From NCBI GenBank assembly GCA_965203255.1, contig OZ241882.1, positions 3,286,001-3,350,000 of the forward strand: a stretch of 64,000 nt of DNA, read 5' to 3'. Each line of letters opens with the position of its first letter. Position 1 is the stretch's first letter. Below the pieces are notes generated by a model. It did not search any database. It was not told the DNA's origin and saw nothing but the letters and a program-made list of their open reading frames with translations. The position numbers and the translations under genes are program-made. This document shows, in pieces, positions 1 through 9,445 of this stretch. The stretch comes from JAPOUP01 sp965203255 (GTDB lineage: Bacteria; Pseudomonadota; Alphaproteobacteria; Rhodobacterales; Rhodobacteraceae).

Positions 1-19
1 GAGCCGCAAACCCCGCCTT

Positions 20-68
20 CCGGCCATCTGCGCAGCTCGGGCTCCGCCCTCCCTGCGCAGATGGCCGG
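20..68. repeat. Perfect 16-bp inverted repeat upstream of mutM
   Basis: The arms at 20-35 and 53-68 are exact reverse complements (CCGGCCATCTGCGCAG and its complement) around a 17-nt GC-rich loop. There is no T-run after the second arm, so it is not a textbook intrinsic terminator. It could terminate an upstream gene outside the window or be a repeated extragenic palindrome. Confidence 0.6.
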
Positions 69-154
69 TGTTGCACTTCGGAATGGAAGTGGGGCCTCAT
101 TTATAGTGTGCCGGGTATGGGCTGCAATCCGCCAGAAAACATCGGGAGGATAAC

Positions 155-1006
155 TTGCCAGAATTGCCGGAAGTGGAGACCGTCCGAAGAGGCCTGCTGC
201 CGGCCATGCAGGGTGGCATCATTGTTCACGCGGAGGTACGGAGGCCCGACCTTCGATGGCCGTTTCCGGATCGGATGGCCGAACGGCTGGAAGAACAGTG
301 GGTTGTGCGTCTTCGAAGGCGGTCGAAGTACATTTTGGTCGATCTGGGATCGGGTGAGACACTGATCATCCATCTTGGAATGTCAGGAAGGATACTGGTA
401 TCCGGTAGCCAGATGGGACGATTCCACCACACTGCACCGGGCGCAGGGCCACATGACCATGTGGTGTTGCAAATGGCAGATGGCCATACGGTGACATTCA
501 ATGATGCCCGGCGGTTCGGCGCAATGGACCTTGCTCCGACAGAATCGCTTCATCGGCATCGACTTCTTGCCGGACTTGGCCCTGAACCACTGGGAAACGA
601 GTTCCACGCAGACCACCTCCTGAAGTGTTTCGAAGGAAGAAGAACCCCGATAAAGTCAGCGCTTCTCGACCAAAGACACGTCGCTGGTCTAGGGAATATC
701 TATGTCTGTGAGGCGCTCCACCGCAGCCGCATCTCTCCAATGAGAAAGGCCGGGCAGATCTCCGAATCACAGATCCAGAATCTGGTTTCCGCGATCCGAC
801 AGGTCCTGAGCGATGCAATCGAGGCGGGTGGGTCAAGTCTGCGTGATTTCCGGAATTCAGATGGAGAACTCGGCTATTTCCAGCATTCGTTCGAAGTCTA
901 CGGTTGCGAAGGACAGCCCTGTGGGCGGCACGGGTGTGACGGCGGCGTCGTTCGCATAGTCCAATCCGGGCGATCGACCTTTTATTGTCCGAAATGCCAG
1001 AGTTGA
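155..1006 (+). CDS. mutM: Formamidopyrimidine-DNA glycosylase (Fpg/MutM)
   Basis: Base-excision repair enzyme that removes 8-oxoguanine and formamidopyrimidines and nicks the DNA. The 283-residue protein begins with the family hallmark PELPEVETVRRGL, whose Pro becomes the N-terminal catalytic residue after Met removal. It has the IHLGMSGR core and ends in a zinc finger: a Cys pair around residue 252 (C-x4-C) and YCPKCQ at the C terminus. The start is TTG at 155, supported by a strong ribosome site GGGAGGA at 144-150; no ATG gives the PELPEVET start. It lies 63 bp upstream of the enoyl-CoA hydratase gene on the same strand. Confidence 0.95.
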   Translation: MPELPEVETVRRGLLPAMQGGIIVHAEVRRPDLRWPFPDRMAERLEEQWVVRLRRRSKYILVDLGSGETLIIHLGMSGRILVSGSQMGRFHHTAPGAGPHDHVVLQMADGHTVTFNDARRFGAMDLAPTESLHRHRLLAGLGPEPLGNEFHADHLLKCFEGRRTPIKSALLDQRHVAGLGNIYVCEALHRSRISPMRKAGQISESQIQNLVSAIRQVLSDAIEAGGSSLRDFRNSDGELGYFQHSFEVYGCEGQPCGRHGCDGGVVRIVQSGRSTFYCPKCQS

Positions 1007-1069
1007 CTTGATCCACAGGGCGCGGATGATATGCATTCAAGCCGACCGGCAGAAACCATAGGAATGACC

Positions 1070-1846
1070 ATGGCCTTCAAGACGCTTATCGTCGAAATGG
1101 AAGACCACATCTCAGTTATCAGGCTGAACCGGCCAGACGCGCTCAATGCGCTGAATTCAGAACTGCTCGGAGAGCTCACCTCAGCGCTGCGTGAGGCCGA
1201 TGCCAATGACACAATCCGGGTGATCGTCATTGCCGGTTCCGAAAAGGCCTTCGCAGCCGGTGCGGACATCAAGGAAATGTCTGGGAAGGGCTTCATTGAC
1301 GTAGTGACCGAAGACTTGTTTGGCTCGATCAACGCAGAGTTCGAACGCGTTCGCAAGCCCGTCATCGCGGCGGTTTCGGGCTTCGCTCTTGGGGGTGGCT
1401 GCGAGTTGGCGATGATGTGTGACTTCATCATTGCGTCCGAAACAGCCAAGTTCGGTCAGCCGGAGATCAATCTCGGTGTGATGCCTGGTATGGGTGGGTC
1501 GCAGCGATTGACCCGGTTGGTGGGGAAGGCCAAAGCGATGGACATGAACCTGACAGGCCGCTTTATGGACGCAACGGAGGCCGAAAGATCCGGATTGGTT
1601 AGCCGTGTGGTGCCGACCAAGAAGCTAATGGAAGAAACGAAGGCGGCTGCCAATCGGATTTCCGAGAAGTCCATGCTTTCGGTGATGGCGGTCAAGGAGG
1701 CGGTCAACCGCAGCTACGAGACTACGCTGCACGAGGGACTTCTTGTCGAGCGCCGTCTGTTTCACAGCCTTTTCGCCACTGAGGACCAAAAGGAGGGAAT
1801 GGCCGCTTTCCTGGCGAAGCGCGAGCCACAGTTCCGCGACAGATAG
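1070..1846 (+). CDS. Enoyl-CoA hydratase
   Basis: Crotonase-fold enzyme of 258 residues that hydrates trans-2-enoyl-CoA in fatty-acid or related acyl-CoA breakdown. It shows the RLNRPDALNALN N-terminus, the oxyanion loop AGADIKEM, and both catalytic glutamates, in FALGGGCELAM and QPEINLGVMPG. The upstream ATGs at 1031 and 1064 are in frame, but the family start MAFKTLIVE at 1070 has AGGA six bases before it. Its position between mutM and rpsT matches Rhodobacterales gene order. The physiological acyl-CoA substrate cannot be read from sequence. Confidence 0.9.
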   Translation: MAFKTLIVEMEDHISVIRLNRPDALNALNSELLGELTSALREADANDTIRVIVIAGSEKAFAAGADIKEMSGKGFIDVVTEDLFGSINAEFERVRKPVIAAVSGFALGGGCELAMMCDFIIASETAKFGQPEINLGVMPGMGGSQRLTRLVGKAKAMDMNLTGRFMDATEAERSGLVSRVVPTKKLMEETKAAANRISEKSMLSVMAVKEAVNRSYETTLHEGLLVERRLFHSLFATEDQKEGMAAFLAKREPQFRDR

Positions 1847-2015
1847 AGATATTTCCGAAACGGGGTTTCCCAAGCCATCGGGTTTGGGTATATTCAGCGT
1901 CTGAACATGCGCGTGTAGCCCGCTCAGGCTTGAATGATTTCTGGGAAGCGATTCCAGTTTCTGGTGGGTGTTGTGCGATCAGTTTGAACCGGAGCCGAAC
2001 AAAGGTCTGATTACA

Positions 2016-2279
2016 ATGGCTAATTCTCCCCAAGCCAAGAAGCGCGCACGTCAGAATCTGCGCCGACTTGCCATCAACAAAGCCCGCCGCTCACGGATTC
2101 GCACCTTCCTTCGCATTGTGGAGGAAGCCATCGCATCCGGAGATGGGGAAAAGGCGACTGCGGCTTTGCGCGCCGCCCAGCCCGAACTTATGCGCGGCGT
2201 CACGAAAGGTGTCATGCACAGAAACACGGCTTCCAGGAAGATGTCGCGGCTCAATGCCAGAGTGAAGGCCATAGGCTGA
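2016..2279 (+). CDS. rpsT: 30S ribosomal protein S20
   Basis: Primary 16S rRNA-binding protein of the small subunit. It has 87 residues, is strongly basic and starts MANSPQAKKRARQN, as S20 does, ending in SRLNARVKAIG. The frame is open from 1968 but the ATG at 2016 gives the family start. In related genomes rpsT is usually close to dnaA; here about 8.6 kb of accessory DNA separates the two genes. Confidence 0.95.
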   Translation: MANSPQAKKRARQNLRRLAINKARRSRIRTFLRIVEEAIASGDGEKATAALRAAQPELMRGVTKGVMHRNTASRKMSRLNARVKAIG

Positions 2280-2439
2280 CAGTGAGCGCGGCGGAACCGC
2301 CACTTCTGTTCGGAAGTTACCTAGCTGCAGGCGAGTGACCTGCTGCGCTGACGAAGGTTGCGGGAACTGGTCGGGACATTCACTTTCCCGACTGAATATC
2401 CCTGCGTCTCAATCGCCGGGGAGCTGAGCTAGGCATGAG

Positions 2440-2860
2440 GTAGCTTCAGCCTTATCCGCGTCGCGGTCGTGACCACCAGAATATTCAGGCCACGCACGAC
2501 CGATCCCGAACACTCCCGCAGGGTGTTTTTCAGTCCGGGCCAGTTGCCCGACCAAGGACCGTGCGTGCCAGAATAGGGATCTGGTCCGTCGTGAGGCGGG
2601 AAAGCACCTCGCCTGTCTCGGTCCGCCCGAGGGACGCGTGGCTGATTTCGAAGACCTCGATCCAGATGTCAGCCATTATGCGCTTTCCCCGCCGTGTGAA
2701 AGGGTAGTGGCGAAGCCCGGTGCCGAAGGCGTGTAGCGGCGGGAGGCCAAGGGTTGCCGTGAAATGGCGTTCGAACTGGCTGGCCGCGGAAGTTTCGACC
2801 CGTCGACCATCCGGTGCGCTGCGGTCGGGAGAACATGCGTGCCAACGGCTGGGAACACGA
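2440..2860 (-). pseudogene. Decayed ABC exporter transmembrane-domain fragment
   Basis: Reading the minus strand from about 2860, a frame without a start carries, through a conserved order, LGLPPLHAFGTGLRHYPF, GKRIMADIWIEVFE and TETGEVLSRLTTD. The last block is the intracellular-loop signature of MsbA/LmrA-type half transporters. Homology continues in a shifted frame after a stop (LKNTLRE...LNILVVTTATRIRL). The nucleotide-binding domain is absent, so this is a broken remnant. From 2861 to 3279 nothing further was recognised. The family assignment rests on motif memory only. Confidence 0.5.
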
Positions 2861-3279
2861 CCGCGACAGACGCAACTACAGCATCCCGCGACAGCGCCGG
2901 TTCAATAGCCGCAGTGACCTCAGCGTCCAGACATTCCGGAACCTGTCTCGATAAGTTCGTCATTCAGATCCCTCAGCGATCGTCAGATATTCAAGCAGGG
3001 AATTGGTCCCAAGACACCGAGGTTTCGACCGGAACAGGAACTTGGAAGGCTTGTGTGATGCCATTTCACCATATGCGTCTCGGCGGCCTTTCCCTACGTC
3101 ATCTGGGTTGGGACATCGAGCGTAGGGCAGCGCCCCTTCCAGCCAGGGCCAACAAGATTGCCTGTGCCATCACGAGGCGAGAACACACAGCCGCGAGTTC
3201 ATCCGCACGGCGCAGGGAAATGCCTCCAGGAGACATCCCGTGCGTGTTGCATCGTGGAGCCGATGGCGATGCAGCAGGT

Positions 3280-3792
3280 CTATACCCGAGCGTGTCGGGC
3301 GATTCGGGCAGCCAGGTCTCGGGCGAGTCTCTCGCCTTCGAGAACCAGTTCCGGCGTAAAGTCGCTCAAAAGCAGTTTCATTCCTTCCTTGGCTCGCTCA
3401 TTACCCTGAGCGGCTGCAAGGCTGACCCATGCATAGGCCGAAACGTGATCCTCGGGCATTCCCTGTCCAAGATAGTGCATGGCGCCAAAGACGAGCTGAC
3501 CCTCGGAGTCGCCTTGTTCCGCCGCCCTCTTGCGCCATTTGGCAGCCTTCACAACATCCTCCGGCACACCCACTCCGCGGTGGTACATGAGTCCCAGTAC
3601 CACCTGTGCGCTAGAATGCCCCGACTTTGCGGCCTTGCGAAACCAGGCCAGTGCTTCTTCGTGACGTTTTGGCACTCCGTCTCCATTATGGTGCATCACT
3701 CCCAACCAGTACTGGGCTGTCGAAATTCCCTGTTCTGCGGACTTGCGGAACCATTGGGCCGCAATGCGCGGGTCTTTACTGGTCCCATCGCC
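3280..3792 (-). pseudogene. Sel1-repeat protein, C-terminal fragment (split by IS)
   Basis: C-terminal part of the long Sel1-repeat gene whose N-terminal part lies at 5525-7281. It holds about four Sel1 units (consensus AxxWFRKAAEQG...AQxxLGxMYxxGxGV) and a non-repeat tail ending in LAARIARHARV. The open frame has only a GTG at 3804, inside the IS terminal repeat, so it is probably not translated from a proper start. The 11-bp duplication at 3782-3792 matches 5525-5535. Joining the parts across one copy gives ...FYIGDGTSKDPRIAAQW..., a perfect repeat unit. Confidence 0.85.
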
Positions 3793-5524
3793 AGAAATTC
3801 CCACCAGTGAAATTCCGGTCCGGTTTCCGGCGGATTGCGGGCGTCGGCGGCGGATTCGGGCGGAATCCGGGCGTGCGGGGGCGTCCGGCGGCGTTCCGGT
3901 GGAAATAAGGGATGTGTCGCGGGTCTGCCCCTGGGGCGGTTCGGTCGGGCGTTCAGGCGCGCCCGGGCGCCCCGCGCCGCGGCGGCGACCGTCCGGACGG
4001 TCCGGCGACGTTCAGGGCCACAGGCGCGTGCCCGTGGGTCAGGGCGGCGTAGAGTGTCCGCCAGTCGGGGACCGGGAAGTCGTGGAAGTATGACCGGGTT
4101 CTCTCGCGGAGGTACCTCAGCCGCCCCCTCGCCTCCAGCGCGGCGGCGAACACCCTGCAGGAGGCGGCCTCGATCTGGTCCGTGAGGAAGGCGAGCATCA
4201 TCGTCATGGCGAGCACGGTGGTCAGGTGCCGCTTTCCATGCCCGAAGCTGTGCTCGAAGTGGTAGCCCTGGTTCTTCAGCGTGTTGAACGTCTCGTTCTC
4301 TATCCGCCATCGGGAGCGGGCGGCGCGCATGACCGGCATGAGGCTGTCGCTGTCGACGGGAAGGTCGGTGACCCAGGAGAACCTCCGCTGCTTCTCCTCC
4401 ACCCGGTGGGTCGGGTCGTCCGGGCCGCGGTGGTGCTTCGCGATGTATGTCCTCTTGATGACCGTCTCCCGGTATTCGATGACGTTGACCCTGATGTCGG
4501 GATGGGAGGCGTTGACTGGCGCACCGTTCAGGTAGCGGAAGTCGTGCCGGGTGCCGTCGGCGTCGGTGAACCGGGCGGTGCGGGTGTCGGGGCTGGCGTC
4601 GAGGCTGGCGAACAGCAGCGCGTGGTCGCCGGGTTTCGCGCCGAGGATGAAGCGGAGGCCGTGCCGCCGCAGGCGGGCGATGTGGGGCCCGTTGGAGGCG
4701 AGGCCGTCCTGCAGGACGATGGCCTTCAGGTGCGGATGCTCCCGCCGGAGGTCGTCGATGAACCGCGCGGCGGCGTTGCGCTCGCAGTCGTTCTTCGTGT
4801 CCCCGTCGGTCCTGGCGATCGGCTCCGGGGCCAGCGGGAACACCTCGCGGCGTTCCGGGTGGCAGACCACGGCGGCGAGCATGCTGTGCGAGTAGGTCCT
4901 CGATCCATCACTGCGGCGGGCGACGCAGCAGTGGTCGCAGTGGACGGATTTCGAGCTGAAGTAGCCGGTGCCGTCAATCGAGATCAGGTAGTGGCCGTCG
5001 AAAACCGTGTAGTCCTCCAGCACCCTGCCGCGCTGCAGCCTCGCGAACAGGGTCCTGAACGCCGGGCGCAGCTGCCTGGGGTCGACCGTGTCGAGGCGTT
5101 TCCGCATGGCGGAGTCGCAGGGCGCCGCCGCGATCCCGAACAGCGTCCGGAGGTTCCCGCGGACGATGGCGTCCCTGCGGCTGTCCCTGTCGAACTGCAG
5201 GAGCGACGGATATTTGAGCGAGAACATCGCGAACGCCGACATGAGGTGGTCCGCGAGGCTGAACCGGCGCCCGTCCACCGGATCGTCGATCCTGCCGAAG
5301 CATTCCGCAAGCGCCCTGATCAGCCCGGGCCTGCCGAGGTCCTTCCGAAACCGCATCGTCCCAACTCCCGTCATCGAAGTCAACACCGGTTGCGGTAAGG
5401 GCCCCAGCCTATGATGTCCAGAGGATTCCGGGCGGTTTCCAGTCGTCTGGAAGGAAAAGTCTACGAAACCCGGTTCACGGAAGCCCAAGGAATACAGGGT
5501 CCGGAAGGGCTGGTGGGAATTGCT
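3793..5524 (-). mobile_element. 1,732-bp insertion sequence, DDE transposase of IS4/ISNCY type
   Basis: The ends are imperfect inverted repeats: AGAAATTCCCACCAG on the left, and AGCAATTCCCACCAG on the right read inward. An 11-bp direct repeat GTCCCATCGCC flanks the element (3782-3792 and 5525-5535). It carries one transposase gene and about 160 bp of GC-rich non-coding DNA at its left end. It is inserted in frame-breaking position inside the Sel1-repeat gene. Base composition is visibly richer in GC than the neighbours. Confidence 0.9.
3953..5356 (-). CDS. Transposase of the IS at 3793-5524
   Basis: DDE-type transposase of 467 residues. It has the first catalytic Asp in ISIDGTGYFSS, a conserved TKNDCERNAA block, the second Asp in IVLQDGLASN, and the C-terminal Glu block RWRIENETFNTLKNQGY followed by HSFGHGKRHL. 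This arrangement is that of IS4-like enzymes; I believe it is close to the ISNCY/ISDol1 group, but I am not certain. The start at 5356 has GGGAG about nine bases upstream; an in-frame extension to 5488 runs into the terminal repeat and is unlikely. It appears intact and could be active. Confidence 0.85.
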   Translation of the reverse strand: MRFRKDLGRPGLIRALAECFGRIDDPVDGRRFSLADHLMSAFAMFSLKYPSLLQFDRDSRRDAIVRGNLRTLFGIAAAPCDSAMRKRLDTVDPRQLRPAFRTLFARLQRGRVLEDYTVFDGHYLISIDGTGYFSSKSVHCDHCCVARRSDGSRTYSHSMLAAVVCHPERREVFPLAPEPIARTDGDTKNDCERNAAARFIDDLRREHPHLKAIVLQDGLASNGPHIARLRRHGLRFILGAKPGDHALLFASLDASPDTRTARFTDADGTRHDFRYLNGAPVNASHPDIRVNVIEYRETVIKRTYIAKHHRGPDDPTHRVEEKQRRFSWVTDLPVDSDSLMPVMRAARSRWRIENETFNTLKNQGYHFEHSFGHGKRHLTTVLAMTMMLAFLTDQIEAASCRVFAAALEARGRLRYLRERTRSYFHDFPVPDWRTLYAALTHGHAPVALNVAGPSGRSPPRRGAPGRA

Positions 5525-7281
5525 GTCCCATCGCCTATGTAGAACATTTTCGCCAGAAGGTATTGTGATTCCGCATGACCTTGCCTCGCCGCCTTTTCTA
5601 ACCAGACGAATGCCTGGGCGCTGTCCCTTGTGATCCCGTGGCCGCGCAAATAGCTGTGGCCAACGATGAATTGCGCGTCGACATGGCCCTGCTCCGCAGC
5701 TTTGAGGTACCAGCCGTTTGCCTGCGCCAGGTCCTGATCAACAACTCCGTAGCCATTTTCATGGGTGTAGATGTTTCCCATTGCCCGCTGTGCCTTGGCA
5801 AAGCCCTGTTCCGCGGCCTTCCGGATCCACTTGATCGCCTCGGCTCGGTCCAGCTGCACGCCATCGCCATTGAAGCACATCATTCCCAAACTATACTGAG
5901 CGTCGACCTGGCCCTGCTCTGCGGCCTTGAGGAACCAAGCGGCTGCCACACGTCGGTCTTGTGAGACACCTTCGCCGGTAAAGAGCAACCTCCCCGACGC
6001 GTTTTGTGCGGGTGCATGACCTTGCATGGCGGCCCTTTGGAACCATTCGAATGCCTGGGCAGGATCCTTGGTGATCCCGTGGCCGTACCAATAGTTGCCG
6101 CCAAGGAAGAACTGGGCTTCGACCTGACCTTGCTCTGCGGCTCTGCGGAACCAGACATTGGCCTGCTTAAGGTCCTGATCAACAACACCGTAACCAGTGT
6201 TATGGCTGTAGATGTCTCCCATTATGCGCTGTGATTTGGCATGGCCTTGTTCCGCTGCCTTCCGGATCCACCTGACCGCTTGGGTCCGGTCCGGAGGCAC
6301 TCCAATGCCAATGAAGTACATTGCTCCCAAGCTATACTGTGCATGGACCTGGCCTTGCTCCGCGGCCTTGCGGAACCAGACGGCCGCCGCACGTCGGTCT
6401 TGCGGGACACCGGAGCCGGTGCTGAGCAAAGTTCCCAGCACGGTTTGTGCGGGCGCATGACCTTGCATGGCTGCCTTCCGGAACCATTTGACCGCCTCGG
6501 CACGGTCAGGACGTAAGCCAGCGCCAGCCAAGTACGTCCTTCCCAGCCTATATTGAGCGTCGACCTGGCCCTGCTCGGCGGCCTTGCGGAACCAGACGGC
6601 CGCCGCACGTCGGTCTTGCGGGACACCGGAGCCGGAAGAGAGCATGCGCCCCAACATGTTTTGTGCGGATGGATAGCCTTGCTTGGCGGCCCTTTGGAGC
6701 CATACAAATGCCTGGGCGGGGTCCCTTTTGATCCCGATGCCGAACCAATAGTTGCTGCCAAGGAGGAACTGGGCGTCGGCCTGTCCATGCTCGGCAGCCT
6801 TGCGGAACCAGACGTTGGCCTGCGAACGGTCCTGATGAACATCACCGTCGCCGTTGAAGTGGATCCTTCCGATTTGGAGCTGCGCCTTGGCAAGACCTTG
6901 TTCGGCTGCCGTCTGGAACCATTTGAACGCCTCGGTTCGGTCAAGAGGCACGCCGTCGCCGACGAAATACATCCTTCCCAGGATATATTTCGGTCCGGCG
7001 AGCCCTTGCTCCGCAGCCTTCCGCAACCAGAAAGCCGCCTGACGTGGGTTTCGCGGGGCACCTTTCCCTGTGTAGTACATTCTCCCCAACATGTCTTCCG
7101 CCGGCGCAAAGCCTTGCCTGGCCGCATTCTGCATGCATGCGAGAGCCTTGGCATGATCCGTGGGTCCGCTACTGCCCACAAGGTGCCTCATTCCCAGAAG
7201 GAACTGCGCCTTCGCGGCTCCGAACCTGTCCTGTGGACTGGGCAGGCCCGGCGAGTTGGTCGGGTTCTCTAGGTCACTCAT
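5525..7281 (-). pseudogene. Sel1-repeat protein, N-terminal fragment (split by IS)
   Basis: About fourteen complete Sel1 repeats of roughly 36 residues (TPR-like helical pairs, usually protein-interaction scaffolds). No signal peptide or enzymatic domain is seen. The start MSDLENPTN at 7281 has GGGAA upstream; MRIMSDLEN at 7290 is an alternative. The frame reads through the IS end and stops at 5461, giving a foreign tail. With the part at 3280-3781 the ancestral protein is 752 residues (2,259 bp, an exact multiple of three). It is the third gene of a merR-vWA-sel1 operon, 174 bp after the vWA gene. Repeats come in a higher order of about three units. Confidence 0.85.
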
Positions 7282-7455
7282 GATGCGCATTCCCGCGCGA
7301 GTATGGCAATGAAGCGCGCCCGCATTCCCGGTTCCGGCCGGAATCCGGGCACAGCTGGCGTCTCCTTGGCAGAAATCGGACAACCAACCCCCAGCCGGAA
7401 TCGACCGGACAGTCCAACAACTTCGCGAATCGCCAGATCGCCACATCCGCATCCA

Positions 7456-8778
7456 TCATCTGCCACGCGCCATCCTGTCGCTCCACCTGTCCTTCGATGA
7501 GCCGCGGTGGTCGGCCCGTCCCGACATTGAGATGCTGGACTGCAGAACCATCTCCTTGCGCGTTCTTGACGACAGATCGAAAGCCGCACGTTCCGCGAGC
7601 AGTTCAAGCTCACTGACCAATTGCCGTGCGTGGGGCAGATCGTGCACATATCGGCGGAAGTAACGAAGCTGGCCGCTCACGAACTTCTCAGCCCCCCTGA
7701 AATCCCTGTCACGATTCATCCTGGCCGCAGCGGCGACGACATGTGCACTCCATGCCCGGACGACCGTCTCCGCGACTTCGGTATCTCGCGGCTGCCCGTT
7801 GTTCGTCTTGCCGCCAACGGCAAAGAGACTCGCAGTCGCCGCCTCTGTCTCGACTTTCGTACGGTCGTGGACTGCGCGACCGCTCGCGGTGACATCGAAA
7901 CGGAGTTCGCCTTTCTCGTGTTGCTGAGGACACTTCACCTTGAAGACCGCAACGCGCTCGACGTCATTCTGGATCGGTCCTAGTTGAACGGTGAGCCGAC
8001 CCTCGTATCGCTCATGGTTTGCAGTGCCCATAACTTCGGCTGTTGCGCCTTGCGGGACGGTCAACGTGACTTGCGCGTCCTCAACGACGGTGCAGAACAC
8101 GTCTTCAAGCTCGCCCAGGAGAACGGAGGAAATCTCGCTGTCAAGTTCGGCGTCGTGGAGGCGACCGCCGCCGCTTTCTGAAATGGCGCGCAGCAGCTGC
8201 TCGTCATAGTCGTCGCCGATACCGAGGGCTGAAGTCAGCGTTCCACGGCTTCTGAGCTCGTGCGCGTGCTCGCGAAGTTCGTTCGGGTCAGCGATTCCCT
8301 CGTTCGCGTGCCCATCGCTGAGAATGATGACGCGTGGTGTCATCTGCGGGCATTCGTCAGTGACCCTTTCCGCACATTCAACTCCGGCGAACCATCCGGC
8401 GCACAGATCGGTGCGACCCCTGGTTTGAAGTCGAGATACCTCGGAACGGATCCGAACGGCATTTGCGGCGCTGACGGGCAGTGCGTCGAGATGGATCTGG
8501 ACATCCGAAGCGAACGAGACCACCGTAAGGCGATCCCGCTCTGTCAAACGCTCGGCTAAACATGCGGTCGCGCGCTTGGCCGCTTCAAGCTTTCCATGCG
8601 CCATCGAGCCGCTGGCATCGATCACGACGGCAATGTTGAGCGGCATTCGCTCAGAGGGTCGTCTTTCCCCGCTGCTGCGGGCCAACAGGCGGGCGACAAG
8701 GTATCGAACCGAGCCCCCGTGCTTCCAAACGAACTGGCGATCAAAGGCGGCGGTGGCGGTGAAGCTTGGTTCAGTCAT
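7456..8778 (-). CDS. von Willebrand factor A domain protein
   Basis: A 440-residue protein with a vWA domain in its N-terminal half. A complete MIDAS is visible: DASGS at residues 54-58, a Thr in RGRTDLCAGW, and the Asp in VIILSDGHAN. A beta-rich middle part follows, then a helical C-terminal region. There is no signal peptide, so it is presumably cytoplasmic. The start at 8778 has AGGAGG about eight bases upstream. It overlaps the end of the MerR-type gene by 8 bp, so the two are translationally coupled. The partner bound by the metal site is unknown; the neighbouring regulator and Sel1 scaffold are obvious candidates. Confidence 0.85.
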   Translation of the reverse strand: MTEPSFTATAAFDRQFVWKHGGSVRYLVARLLARSSGERRPSERMPLNIAVVIDASGSMAHGKLEAAKRATACLAERLTERDRLTVVSFASDVQIHLDALPVSAANAVRIRSEVSRLQTRGRTDLCAGWFAGVECAERVTDECPQMTPRVIILSDGHANEGIADPNELREHAHELRSRGTLTSALGIGDDYDEQLLRAISESGGGRLHDAELDSEISSVLLGELEDVFCTVVEDAQVTLTVPQGATAEVMGTANHERYEGRLTVQLGPIQNDVERVAVFKVKCPQQHEKGELRFDVTASGRAVHDRTKVETEAATASLFAVGGKTNNGQPRDTEVAETVVRAWSAHVVAAAARMNRDRDFRGAEKFVSGQLRYFRRYVHDLPHARQLVSELELLAERAAFDLSSRTRKEMVLQSSISMSGRADHRGSSKDRWSDRMARGR

Positions 8779-9439
8779 ATTCCGTTCCTCCTGTGAGTAT
8801 GGCGCGGATCTGGTCGGCAAGACGGTCGAAGAGCGCCTGTTCATGGGAATCGAGTTTTCCTCGAATGGAAATCTCTATATCCGGCGTCACGGAAATCCGG
8901 GTCCAGACTGTTCCGCGAGAGCGCCGGGGGGCGCGGTCTTTCAGCGCAGCTTCCAGATGCAGGATCATCCGCTCGATTCTTGCGAGATCCGTATTGCGGC
9001 CGGCTCTCCTTGAATGCTGGCCTCTCGTTTTCCTGCGGGGTGCCTTCGTTCCAGCTGAAAGGCCCGAGACCGTTTCCGAATCGTCGAATGGCTCCCGGTC
9101 CGGACCGGTGGCGGCACCGCGACTCCTGACTTTCTTCAGGTATTCCCGTGCCGACCCACGCGGAGCCGATGCAGGTCCGGTCTCGGCGGCCCATGCGCGG
9201 ATCTGGTCTTCGGTCGCCATCATGAACCGGCGCCCGATCTCCGACATTGACAATCCGTGCACATCCTTGAGCACCCGCACCGCGATTGCGCGATATGCAT
9301 TTCGGGCAGAGTAGCGCGCACCTCGACCGAGCCTGATCGGCGGAGACAGCAGTCCCTCGCTTACCCATGATCGCAACGTCCGTTGCTCGATGCCAGAGCG
9401 TTCGCTTAGCTCTTCAAGTGTCATTGGTTCTTCGTCCAT
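8771..9439 (-). CDS. MerR-type HTH regulator linked to the vWA gene
   Basis: A 222-residue protein with an N-terminal MerR-like winged helix (MTLEELSERSGIEQRTLRSW, then GLLSPP and RGARYS). A basic, low-complexity linker follows, then a C-terminal module around VTPDIEISIRGKLDSHEQAL that lacks the cysteines of metal-sensing MerR proteins. The C-terminal part may contact the vWA protein. ATG at 9439 is used here; ATG at 9424 gives the family-like start MTLEEL. It is the first gene of the operon and overlaps the vWA gene by 8 bp. Confidence 0.8.
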   Translation of the reverse strand: MDEEPMTLEELSERSGIEQRTLRSWVSEGLLSPPIRLGRGARYSARNAYRAIAVRVLKDVHGLSMSEIGRRFMMATEDQIRAWAAETGPASAPRGSAREYLKKVRSRGAATGPDREPFDDSETVSGLSAGTKAPRRKTRGQHSRRAGRNTDLARIERMILHLEAALKDRAPRRSRGTVWTRISVTPDIEISIRGKLDSHEQALFDRLADQIRAILTGGTEYD

Positions 9440-9445
9440 AAATGC

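Noticed and set aside
2764..3810. 348-codon plus-strand frame
   Set aside because: It runs antisense to the ABC exporter relic and the Sel1 fragment and has no family likeness.
4226..5398. 390-codon frame on the plus strand
   Set aside because: It is antisense to the transposase at 3953-5356; long mirror frames are expected in such GC-rich DNA and it lacks protein-family motifs.
5525..7281. Periodic DNA repeats that could suggest a CRISPR or satellite array
   Set aside because: The period is about 108 bp and the units vary in codon third positions; they encode Sel1 repeats in one frame.
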